6,808 nucleotides of DNA from CAYVDH01 sp964450355 (GTDB lineage: Bacteria > Bacteroidota > Bacteroidia > NS11-12g > UBA955), in the NCBI GenBank assembly GCA_964450355.1, contig CAYVDH010000185.1, positions 1 to 6,808 of the forward strand, given 5' to 3'. The notes below the pieces were generated by a model that had not been told where the DNA came from, ran no database searches, and saw nothing but the letters and a program-made list of their open reading frames with translations. This document shows, piece by piece, positions 1-5,896 of this stretch. Both the position numbers and the translations under genes were made by a program. Numbering within the stretch: position 1 is the first letter of the stretch; every line of letters begins with the position of its first letter.

Positions 1-178
1 CTTCAAAAAAGGAAATTTCACGCATTTGCTGGACCCCAGCCGCACAAGTGAGGATTGTTTTAAAAGTAAATTTTTTAAATTTAATCCAATTTTAAACAAC
101 CAAATCATTAAAAATTCACTAATTGTCAAATTCACTTGGGATGTCCCGTTCAAGGATTTTATGAAAAGAATTATAAAA
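1..178 (+). repeat. Dispersed repeat element, copy 1 (cut by window edge)
   Basis: The window opens inside a repeat element at CTTCAAAAAA, which is the right arm of a hairpin that is complete in copies 3 and 4. Positions 1-53 match 5291-5343 with one visible difference, at position 11 (G instead of T). The following AT-rich middle, the near-palindrome around GGGATGTCCC at 139-148 and TTCAAGGATTTTATGAAAAG also align with copy 3, at roughly nine bases in ten. The GCTGG/CCAGC hairpin lies at 28-40. The end differs from other copies: after GAAAAG it reads AATTATAAAAGG rather than GATTGCAG. The element sits beyond the 3' end of parC. No protein is readable in it. Its mobility and function are unknown. 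Confidence 0.85.
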
Positions 179-318
179 GGAAGAACAAAGAATTAAGAAC
201 GCAGAAGTATGAAGGCAGAAGTTAGAAATAAGAAGTTAGAAGTTAGAAGTAAGAACGCAGAAGTTAAAATGTAGATTTTAGATTGTAGATTTCAGAATGC
301 AGATTTTAGGACTAAGTT
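179..318 (+). repeat. Heptamer-phased NNNAGAA array, copy 1
   Basis: Twenty consecutive 7-nt units can be cut without breaking register, for example GGAAGAA, CAAAGAA, TTAAGAA and CGCAGAA. Most end in AGAA or AGAT and vary in their first three bases. Around 270-304 the units shift to AGAT endings (TGTAGAT, TTTAGAT). The order of units parallels the arrays at 5069 and 6088, but this one lacks the TTTAGAA unit near the start and has an extra GTTAGAA. This looks like gain and loss of whole units. It is not coding. Confidence 0.85.
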
Positions 319-382
319 CAAATAACTATTAACAAAATAACAATTCAACAATTAACCATTCAACCATTTAACCATTAACTTA
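319..382 (+). repeat. AAC-rich low-complexity tail, heptamer-like
   Basis: The purine-rich array passes without loss of 7-nt register into units such as CAAATAA, CTATTAA and later AACCATT-type heptamers. It runs up to the stop codon of parC, which is read from the other strand. The same AAC-rich tail type recurs at 5146-5190 and 6270-6560. I see no terminator hairpin for parC in this stretch. Confidence 0.6.
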
Positions 383-2998
383 CTAAAAAAGAGTTTTCTG
401 ACCGTCCAATTCATCTATGGAAATTTCCTTATCAGGTTTTTCCATCACTTCTTCTTTTATCTCTTCTTGAATGATACCCACTTTATCGCTCAATAATTTA
501 GCCGATTTAAAAGTATCGTAAGTCAGTTTGTTGCCAGTGGCTTTCCAACCTTTTACTTCTATGAAATCTGCTAAAAACATGTTTTCTGTTTTCTTTTCTC
601 CTTTTGATGTTGTAGTTTTAATTTCTACTTCAGGGTTTTCGTGGGTACTGGCTAGTATTAGCTTACTGCTTGGTCTTTCGTTGATGAACAAGAATTTTTT
701 TCCTGTTGTAGTTGTTTCAATTAAAAATCTTTTGACATAATAGTTTTTTGATGAAACATCGTAATGAATGCAATTAATGGGTTGAGTCTCGTGGAATTTT
801 TGAATCAAATAGATGTCATTGTTTTCATATCTATTGGTAAGCTCGCTATCAGTTAATTCATAACTGCCATCGTTGAAAATAATTAATATTTTATCTTCGC
901 TGGTAAAGGTTCCTAAAAACTGACCTCTGCCATCTACATTTAAACGACCAATGTCGGCATCGTACCATATTTCACGGCCTTTGTAAGTGGATTTCCCTTT
1001 TTCTTTTAATTCAATTTTTCTAATGGGATGTTTGGTCAATGTGTTGCCCTTAGATGTCCTTCCTTTGATTTCTAAATCTGAAAAATCATACTCCAAGTAC
1101 TTGTTTTTAGCACTTGCCATGTTGCTTAAGAAAATGCCAATTTTTTCAGCTTCGCTGTTGTTGTTTGCAGAAAAATACAAAATTTTACTTCCTGGAGTTT
1201 CCATTGTCACGTTGTATTCTTTATCTCGAATTACACCCAATACATTGAATCTTTTTACATAACTTACTCCAGATTTCCCATCGTAATAAGCGACATTGTA
1301 CACTTTTCTCTCATCGTTTTTACGGTACACATCTACATAAAGCAAGTCTTTTCCTACAAATTGTTTTTCGGATACTTTACTCACCATGTAAGTGCCATTT
1401 TTTCTAAAAATAATGATGTCGTCAATATCCGAACAATCGCAAATGTAAGTGTCTTTTTTAAGCCCAAAACCAACAAAACCTTCAGCGTAATTAGCGTATA
1501 GTTTTTCGTTAGCTACTGCTACTACATTGGTTTCTATTTTGTCAAATAATCTGATTTCAGTTTTTCTCTCTTTGCCCTTACCGTATTTTTTTATTAAATT
1601 TTTGAAATAATCAATAGCAAATTCTGTGAGGTTGTCCAGATGATTTTGAATTTCTTGAATTTGATTTTCTAAACCTTTGATGTAATCATCTGCTTTGAAA
1701 GCATCGTATTTTGAAATTCTTTTGATTTTTATTTCAGGTAATCTTTCTATGTCTTCGCGAGTGACTGTTCGTTTAAGTAATTTTTTAAATGGTTTTAATT
1801 TTTTATCAATCACTTCAATGATTTCTTCCCACGATTCACATTCCTCAATATTTCTGTAGATTTTATTTTCAATGAATATTTTTTCTAATGAGCTAAAATG
1901 CCATTTGTCTTCTAAGTGTTTTAATTCATTTAAAAGCTCAGTTTTGAGTAAACCAAGGGTGTTGTCAGTAGAAATTTTAAGGATTTCATTTACTCCTAAA
2001 AATAGGGGTTTGTCTTCAACAATGACACAACAGTTAGGTGAAATACTAATCTCGCAATCGGTAAATGCATAAAGCGCATCAATGGTCATGTCAGTACTGA
2101 TGCCAGGAGCTAATTGCACTTCTATTTCAACATCCTTTGCGGTGTTATCAATTACCTTTTTAATTTTTATTTTGCCATTGTCATTGGCTTTTAAAATGCT
2201 GTCTATGATGCTTTCGGTAGTAGTTCCAAAAGGAATTTCTTTGATCAGTACTTTTTTGCCATCGGCACTTTCTATTTTGGCTCTGCATCTTATTTTACCT
2301 CCTCTTTTGCCTTCGTTGTAGTTGGTAAAATCTGCCATACCACCTGTTTGAAAATCAGGTAAAATATTTGGTTTTTTACCCTTTAATATATCAATGCTTG
2401 CATCACACAATTCAATGAAATTGTGAGGCATTATTTTAGTAGCTAAGCCTACGGCAATTCCTTCTACACCCTGAGCCAGAACCAGTGGAAATTTTATTGG
2501 GAGAGTAACAGGTTCTCGTTTTCTGCCATCGTAACTGATTTGCCATTCGGTAGTTTCCTCATTAAAACTCACTTCTAAAGCAAACTTAGATAACCGAGCT
2601 TCAATGTAACGTGGAGCTGCTGCGCTGTCACCAGTTCTGATGTCACCCCAGTTTCCTTGGGTTTCTATCATCAAATCTTTTTGACCTAGATTAACAATGG
2701 CTTCGCCAATTGCCGCATCACCATGAGGATGGTATTGCATGGCAGAACCAATGATGTTAGCAACTTTGTTAAATCTGCCATCATCCATTTCCTTCATCAC
2801 ATGCAAAATCCTTCTTTGAACAGGCTTTAAACCATCGTATAAATTAGGAACGGCACGTTCAAGTATAACATAACTAGCGTATTCCAAAAACCAATTTTCA
2901 TACAAACCTGAAACTGGCAATAGTCCATCTCTGTGACCATAGTGGATGATGTCATCTGATTTGTTTTGATCTATATTTTCTTCTGGATTTTCGCTCAT
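383..2998 (-). CDS. parC: DNA topoisomerase IV subunit A (ParC)
   Basis: This is an 871-residue type IIA topoisomerase A subunit. With ParE it cuts both DNA strands and passes a duplex through, mainly to decatenate sister chromosomes. The breakage-reunion domain is clear. YASYVILERAVP spans residues 40-51, DGLKPVQRRIL 55-65 and HPHGD 90-94. AAPRY ends at the catalytic Tyr131, preceded by Arg130. The helical tower segment and the QGVEGIAVGLATKIMPHN stretch (176-193) follow. A charged, probably coiled-coil region lies around 432-472, and a beta-rich C-terminal domain spans about 490-835. I see no intact GyrA box (QRRGGKG); the nearest stretch, KGRTSKGNTLTK at 645-656, is typical of Bacteroidetes ParC and favours ParC over GyrA. 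The acidic tail ends QKTLF. The start MSENPEEN is the natural one, leaving a short flexible lead before the conserved core. The length fits Bacteroidetes ParC (about 870-910). The quinolone-contact serine (GyrA Ser83) is Ala95 here. parE is not adjacent. Confidence 0.95.
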   Translation of the reverse strand: MSENPEENIDQNKSDDIIHYGHRDGLLPVSGLYENWFLEYASYVILERAVPNLYDGLKPVQRRILHVMKEMDDGRFNKVANIIGSAMQYHPHGDAAIGEAIVNLGQKDLMIETQGNWGDIRTGDSAAAPRYIEARLSKFALEVSFNEETTEWQISYDGRKREPVTLPIKFPLVLAQGVEGIAVGLATKIMPHNFIELCDASIDILKGKKPNILPDFQTGGMADFTNYNEGKRGGKIRCRAKIESADGKKVLIKEIPFGTTTESIIDSILKANDNGKIKIKKVIDNTAKDVEIEVQLAPGISTDMTIDALYAFTDCEISISPNCCVIVEDKPLFLGVNEILKISTDNTLGLLKTELLNELKHLEDKWHFSSLEKIFIENKIYRNIEECESWEEIIEVIDKKLKPFKKLLKRTVTREDIERLPEIKIKRISKYDAFKADDYIKGLENQIQEIQNHLDNLTEFAIDYFKNLIKKYGKGKERKTEIRLFDKIETNVVAVANEKLYANYAEGFVGFGLKKDTYICDCSDIDDIIIFRKNGTYMVSKVSEKQFVGKDLLYVDVYRKNDERKVYNVAYYDGKSGVSYVKRFNVLGVIRDKEYNVTMETPGSKILYFSANNNSEAEKIGIFLSNMASAKNKYLEYDFSDLEIKGRTSKGNTLTKHPIRKIELKEKGKSTYKGREIWYDADIGRLNVDGRGQFLGTFTSEDKILIIFNDGSYELTDSELTNRYENNDIYLIQKFHETQPINCIHYDVSSKNYYVKRFLIETTTTGKKFLFINERPSSKLILASTHENPEVEIKTTTSKGEKKTENMFLADFIEVKGWKATGNKLTYDTFKSAKLLSDKVGIIQEEIKEEVMEKPDKEISIDELDGQKTLF

Positions 2999-3324
2999 TT
3001 ATAGCCAATTTTCATGGACGAAATTAAGACTAGATGCAAATAAAATCAACAAAAGTTATAAACTACTTGTATAATTTTTAAATCTATTATGTTTTGCTTG
3101 TATTTATACCTCTGTTTTTCAGAATAGTGACTTAATTTACCCAATATTAAAGCCATTTTACAACCATGACCATTTTATTGTACAGTTGCTAAACTATTGA
3201 TTTAATGTTAATTAATAATTATGACTATCTCATTATTTCCTTATTGTTTATAATCAATGAATTAAGCCATACTCCCAATCATGACTATTTCATTATTCGT
3301 GTTTTACTTTGCATACGATTTCGC
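2999..3324. other. Divergent intergenic region between parC and the Fic-like gene
   Basis: About 326 nt of AT-rich DNA separate the two divergent starts and should carry both promoters. I find no full match to the Bacteroidetes promoter TAnnTTTG with a correctly spaced TTG on either strand. The best are 7-of-8 matches: AACTTTTG on the minus strand (3057-3050) for parC and TTACTTTG on the plus strand (3304-3311) for the Fic-like gene. The region also holds the direct repeats described at 3151-3300. No RNA gene is recognisable. Confidence 0.5.
3151..3300 (+). repeat. Degenerate direct repeat AGCCAT...ATGACYATTTCATTATT
   Basis: Three related copies lie upstream of the Fic-like start. ATGACCATTTTATTG begins at 3166, ATGACTATCTCATTATTT at 3221 and ATGACTATTTCATTATTC at 3281. 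Copies one and three also share AGCCAT 15-16 nt before the ATGAC (3151 and 3265). Spacings are 55 and 60 nt. Because the first copy lies outside the open frame and the other two inside its N-terminal extension, they argue that 3205-3324 is regulatory or spacer DNA rather than coding. They could be binding sites or decayed duplications. Confidence 0.6.
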
Positions 3325-4488
3325 ATGTTAGACCTTTCTATTTTTGAACCAATTAAATTAAAACTTAACCATGAATTTTTCGTGTTAGAAAATTCATTAG
3401 AGCATCTATCTAATTTAGTTAACAAAATACCACTTTCTGAGAAATCAAAAAAAGCAATCCATTCAAAAAATTTAAAATTAAAGTCGGCTTGGTATGCCTG
3501 TTTAGTTAATTCAAACATTGATTATGTATTGATTCCTGAATATTTAGAGAGCAAGCAATCTAGAAACATATTGATCAAAAAAGAAACGGATGAGTTTTAT
3601 CAATCTTTTGACAGTTTTGATTTGTTGAAAGGCAAGGGCAATTTTGAATTGTTTGAATGTATATTGAACAATGGCGAAGTTAAAGAGAGTTTCGATTTGT
3701 TTTCCAGTCCTGTGGTGGAAACAGCTAAATGTCCAGAAGGATTAAAAGCCATATTCACGGAATTTGACAAAGCACAAACAAAATGGAGTCAATTAGAAAA
3801 AACTTTCATGGTGTTTTATGCTTGGCATCAATACAATCATTACAGTTTTAAAGACAACAGACAATTGTTGTTGTGGTTGAATTTTCAACTTTGGAAACAA
3901 TATGGAAATTTAGCGTTTCATTTAAATGTGGAACATTATTTCTTTCATCATTGGAATAGGGAGAGCAGAGATTGTTTAAATACATTTAAAGATTTCATTC
4001 AATTTATTCAACAATCTACAACCGATATAGAGAAAAATTTTAAGGAGGAATATAAATCAGAAATTCAATTTGAGCAGCTTAAAACAGCTCAAAAAATTGC
4101 CAATAATTATTTATTTTCTGTAAGTTTTAATGTGGAAATACCTCCACCTATAGTGAAAAATCCGTTGGTTAAATTCATTTGCCAAAAGGGTTACATCGAT
4201 GCGAATGAAGAATTGACAGTAAACAAGAAAGAAGCATTAACTGAATTGATAAACATTGGATTTGTTCAAAGTGTAGAGGAAGATGGCAAGTATAGTTTTG
4301 TAATCAACACTGGATTCAACAGGCAGAATCATTTATTGAAATACGAAAATGTAGAATTCAAAAAACAAGAAATTGATTGGGAAAATGCATTAAAGGTTGA
4401 AGCCAAAAAAGTGAGCATAACACAGGTTGTAAAAGAAGATAAAATTAAAATGAACCAACCAATGAAGCAGAAAGCTTTTTTTGGTTAA
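3325..4488 (+). CDS. Uncharacterised protein, possible degenerate Fic-fold protein with C-terminal winged helix
   Basis: The protein has 387 residues from the ATG at 3325. The frame is open back to an ATG at 3205 (427 residues), but that extension contains direct repeats also found in the non-coding DNA upstream. I see no signal peptide or membrane segment in the 387-residue form. The middle, about residues 105-220, resembles the Fic/Doc architecture. A leader (FELFECILNNGEVKES) is followed by a long helix and then NHYSFKDNRQLLLWL at 171-185, placed where Fic enzymes have HPFxDGNGRxxRLL. NSNIDY at 62-67 sits where class II Fic proteins carry the inhibitory SxxxEG helix. If this is right, the GNGR anion-binding loop is lost and AMP transfer is unlikely. 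Residues about 279-327 look like a winged helix (helices, then VQSVEEDGKYSFVI). The tail is lysine-rich. The gene is certainly coding by length and composition. The Fic assignment is inference from pattern; it may be another helical family. It overlaps the convergent gene downstream by 4 nt. Confidence 0.6.
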   Translation: MLDLSIFEPIKLKLNHEFFVLENSLEHLSNLVNKIPLSEKSKKAIHSKNLKLKSAWYACLVNSNIDYVLIPEYLESKQSRNILIKKETDEFYQSFDSFDLLKGKGNFELFECILNNGEVKESFDLFSSPVVETAKCPEGLKAIFTEFDKAQTKWSQLEKTFMVFYAWHQYNHYSFKDNRQLLLWLNFQLWKQYGNLAFHLNVEHYFFHHWNRESRDCLNTFKDFIQFIQQSTTDIEKNFKEEYKSEIQFEQLKTAQKIANNYLFSVSFNVEIPPPIVKNPLVKFICQKGYIDANEELTVNKKEALTELINIGFVQSVEEDGKYSFVINTGFNRQNHLLKYENVEFKKQEIDWENALKVEAKKVSITQVVKEDKIKMNQPMKQKAFFG

Positions 4489-4706
4489 TGTTCGTCTTCG
4501 TGAAAGAAATAATCGTCATCGGTGGGGTAATCGCCCCATATTTCTTCGATGCTTTCGTATGGTTCACCATCATCTTCTAGTTCCTGAAGATTTTCTACTA
4601 CTTCCATTGGAGCACCTGATCTAATGGCATAGTCAATCAATTCATCTTTAGTAGCTGGCCAAGGGGCATCATCCAAATAGGAAACTAATTCTAAAGTCCA
4701 ATACAT
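4485..4706 (-). CDS. Small acidic DUF2795-like protein
   Basis: The protein has 73 residues beginning MYWTLELVSYLDDAPWPATKDELIDYAIRS in outline. The pattern YLDDAPWPATKDELIDYAIRSG followed by a short helix (PMEVVENLQELEDDG) is what I recall for the DUF2795 family in Bacteroidetes, where near-identical small proteins are widely conserved. The fold is a small helical domain. The function is unknown; some DUF2795 members have been suggested to bind nucleic acid, but this one is strongly acidic (tail DDDYFFHEDEH), which does not favour direct DNA contact. No signal peptide or membrane segment is present. The start is supported by the conserved MYWTLEL opening and by a promoter-like TACTTTTG 22 nt upstream. 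AAAAGAG just before the ATG is a weak ribosome-binding candidate. The stop TAA shares the TTAA at 4485-4488 with the stop of the convergent gene. Confidence 0.88.
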   Translation of the reverse strand: MYWTLELVSYLDDAPWPATKDELIDYAIRSGAPMEVVENLQELEDDGEPYESIEEIWGDYPTDDDYFFHEDEH

Positions 4707-4728
4707 ACTCTTTTAATCTATTATTTTG

Positions 4729-4736
4729 CAAAAGTA
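4729..4736 (-). promoter_or_regulatory. Candidate -7 promoter element of the DUF2795-like gene
   Basis: Read on the minus strand this is TACTTTTG, a full match to the Bacteroidetes primary-sigma -7 consensus TAnnTTTG, 22 nt upstream of the ATG at 4706. It would give a short leader of roughly 10-20 nt. I see no TTG at the usual 17-23 nt spacing upstream, so the -33 element is weak or absent. Confidence 0.4.
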
Positions 4737-4870
4737 AGTTTTTTACACAATTATTGACAGATTATTTTATTTTTACTCAAATTAAGTTTTAATTAAATCC
4801 TTTAAATATTGTAAATCAATCAAATAACAATGATTTAGAGAAATATTTTACTTAAAATAGGGAATAAATA

Positions 4871-5068
4871 ATTTCTTTTTTAAGCTGCATGTCTATGTGC
4901 AATCATATACAAAAAAGGAAATTTCACGCATTAGTTTTCAGATTATTTGGAATAATATTCATACAAATTACGTTTATTATTCAATTGATTAAATTAAGCA
5001 AAATTATAAAATATAGTATGATGTGTCCCATTCAAGGATTTTATGAAAAGGATTGCAGATAATAAAAA
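4871..5068 (+). repeat. Dispersed repeat element, copy 2 (diverged)
   Basis: This is the most decayed copy. It begins ATTTCTTTTTTAAGCTGCATG, aligning to the ATTTCTG..GAAGCTGCACG start of copies 3 and 4, then AAAAAAGGAAATTTCACGCATT (4912-4933). The GCTGG/CCAGC hairpin and the normal middle are missing; unrelated AT-rich sequence fills 4934-5020. Homology resumes at TGTCCCATTCAAGGATTTTATG and GGATTGCAG, then ATAATAAAAACG leads into the heptamer array. The GAAG/CTTC hairpin arms no longer match, which makes this an old or degraded copy. Confidence 0.75.
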
Positions 5069-5145
5069 CGAAGAATTAAGAATTTAGAACGCAGAAGTAT
5101 AAAGGCAGAAGTTAGAAATAAGAAGTTAGAAGTAAGAACGCAGAA
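5069..5145 (+). repeat. Heptamer-phased NNNAGAA array, copy 2
   Basis: Eleven units in unbroken 7-nt register (CGAAGAA, TTAAGAA, TTTAGAA, then CGCAGAA and so on). The units match one for one, with few substitutions, the first eleven units of the array at 6088. It then changes to an AAC/AAT-rich tail (5146-5190) before the next element. Confidence 0.85.
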
Positions 5146-5205
5146 CCAATAACTATTCAACTATTAACCATTTAATCAATATAATAAGAATTATTTTTTC
5201 TTTTT

Positions 5206-5465
5206 CTTTTTGGTGCCAAAAAGAAACAAAAAGGCACCACCAAATAAAAATTTCTGTTTTTTTGAAGCTGCACGGCTAAGCACAAGCTATCTTCAAAAAA
5301 TGAAATTTCACGCATTTGCTGGACCCCAGCCGCACAAGTGAGGCATGATTTAAAAGTATAGTTTTAAATTTAATCCAAGTTTAAACTACCAAATCATTAA
5401 AAAATCACTAATTGTCAAATTCACTCGGGATGTCCCGTTCAAGGATTTTATGAAAAGGATTGCAG
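5206..5465 (+). repeat. Dispersed repeat element, copy 3 (fullest copy)
   Basis: This is the most complete copy in the window. In order it holds: CTTTTTGG-TG-CCAAAAAG at 5206-5223, with GGTGCC also able to pair with GGCACC at 5233-5238; a 10-bp stem TTTTTTGAAG / CTTCAAAAAA (5258-5267 with 5291-5300) around a 23-nt loop; GCTGG-ACC-CCAGC (5318-5330); an AT-rich middle; CGGGA-TG-TCCCG (5426-5437); then TTCAAGGATTTT and GGATTGCAG (5457-5465). Positions 5224-5336 are identical to 5937-6049, so duplication or homogenisation is recent. After GGATTGCAG this copy does not continue into the heptamer array as copies 2 and 4 do. No conserved reading frame is evident. It resembles REP- or MITE-like non-autonomous repeats in organisation only. 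Confidence 0.88.
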
Positions 5466-5549
5466 TTTTTTTGGGTACCACAAGGGAAGTTCATCAAGTT
5501 GGATCTTGATGAAATCACCCGCAGTGGTCAAAAAAACAAAATCCTTGAA
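5438..5549. repeat. Long nested inverted repeat (112 nt)
   Basis: Five stem segments nest in order: TTCAAGGATTTT (5438-5449) with AAAATCCTTGAA (5538-5549); GTTTTTTTG (5465-5473) with CAAAAAAAC (5529-5537); CCAC (5478-5481) with GTGG (5524-5527); GGG (5484-5486) with CCC (5518-5520); and TTCATCAAG (5490-5498) with CTTGATGAA (5505-5513) around a 6-nt loop. That is 37 paired bases with internal loops. The left outer arm is part of the repeat element; everything from 5466 on is unique in this window. It could be a structured RNA on either strand, a DNA cruciform, or an insertion made from an inverted element end. Confidence 0.8.
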
Positions 5550-5579
5550 TAAAATACTTGGGGGGACTAGCTTTTTTTG

Positions 5580-5611
5580 TTTACTTTTTTTGGCAATGAA
5601 AAAAAAGTAAA
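5580..5611. repeat. Perfect 12-bp hairpin, poly-T/poly-A type
   Basis: TTTACTTTTTTT (5580-5591) pairs exactly with AAAAAAAGTAAA (5600-5611) around an 8-nt loop. It resembles the GGTGCC hairpin family in layout (T-run, GGC core, A-run). No gene ends nearby, so a terminator role is not supported. Confidence 0.65.
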
Positions 5612-5633
5612 ATTAATAATTCAGATTACTCGT

Positions 5634-5695
5634 ATTTTCGGAATGACAAAGCCATGAAATCAATGTCATTCTGAGCAGAGGCACGAACCGAAAAT
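5634..5695. repeat. Two-part inverted repeat with TGTCATTCTGAGC core
   Basis: ATTTTCGG (5634-5641) pairs with CCGAAAAT (5688-5695), and inside it GAATGACA (5641-5648) pairs with TGTCATTC (5664-5671). The two stems share the G at 5641, so they are alternatives at that base. The TGTCATTCTGAGC string is, from memory, the core of dispersed intergenic hairpin repeats in many bacteria, including Bacteroidetes. It is probably a separate repeat family nested in this region. Confidence 0.65.
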
Positions 5696-5801
5696 TCTAT
5701 TTATTTTCAGATTTTTGAATTTTATTTGGATTGTAATTTTTTAAAACTATAAGTCAAAAACAAATGGATTTTCTATTCAATGATTTTAGTTATTTTAAAA
5801 A
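5696..5801. other. AT-rich stretch without recognisable features
   Basis: This lies between the hairpin cluster and the short heptamer remnant. I see no open frame of useful length, no RNA gene and no promoter motif in it. Confidence 0.5.
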
Positions 5802-5829
5802 CGCAGATTTTAGATTGCAGATTGCAGAA
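5802..5829 (+). repeat. Short heptamer array remnant
   Basis: Four 7-nt units in register (CGCAGAT, TTTAGAT, TGCAGAT, TGCAGAA) followed by AACAAATT-type sequence. They match the distal AGAT-type units of the longer arrays, so this may be the displaced end of the tail that belonged to copy 3. Confidence 0.65.
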
Positions 5830-5896
5830 CCATTTAACAAATTAATTAATATAATTAGAGTTATGGAATGCTAAAAGTATTATTTTTTTCTTTTTT

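Noticed and set aside
528..2321. Several plus-strand open frames of 66-91 codons opposite parC (528-740, 987-1262, 1872-2072, 2082-2321).
   Set aside because: All lie antisense to a well-conserved topoisomerase frame, have no recognisable motif, and are hydrophobic in the way expected of reverse-complement reads of charged coding sequence.
383..2998. Calling the topoisomerase gene gyrA.
   Set aside because: No intact GyrA box is found and the core resembles Bacteroidetes ParC more closely in wording (YENWFLEYASYVILERAVP, KGRTSKGNTLTK-type stretch).
3050..3057. Minus-strand AACTTTTG as a parC promoter.
   Set aside because: It is one base off the TAnnTTTG consensus and has no correctly spaced TTG, so it was not listed as a feature.
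3205..3324. N-terminal 40-residue extension of the Fic-like gene from the ATG at 3205, including a hydrophobic stretch that could be read as a membrane segment.
   Set aside because: The segment contains direct repeats shared with the non-coding DNA at 3166; the ATG at 3325 gives a length closer to Fic-type proteins. Not excluded.
3285..3518. Minus-strand open frame of 77 codons opposite the start of the Fic-like gene.
   Set aside because: It is antisense to the better-supported plus-strand gene and has no family resemblance.
5215..5339. A reading frame through the repeat element (encoding ...MKFHAFAGPQPHK then stop).
   Set aside because: The 22-nt insertion in copy 4 breaks the frame, copy 2 has an early stop, and the conserved features are base-paired stems. 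Repeat structure explains the conservation better than coding.
5509..5610. 33-residue open frame beginning MKSPAVVKKTK and ending in a hydrophobic stretch plus lysines.
   Set aside because: It runs through the 3' arm of the nested hairpin and the T/A-run hairpin, whose structure explains its composition, and it has no ribosome-binding site or conserved copy here.
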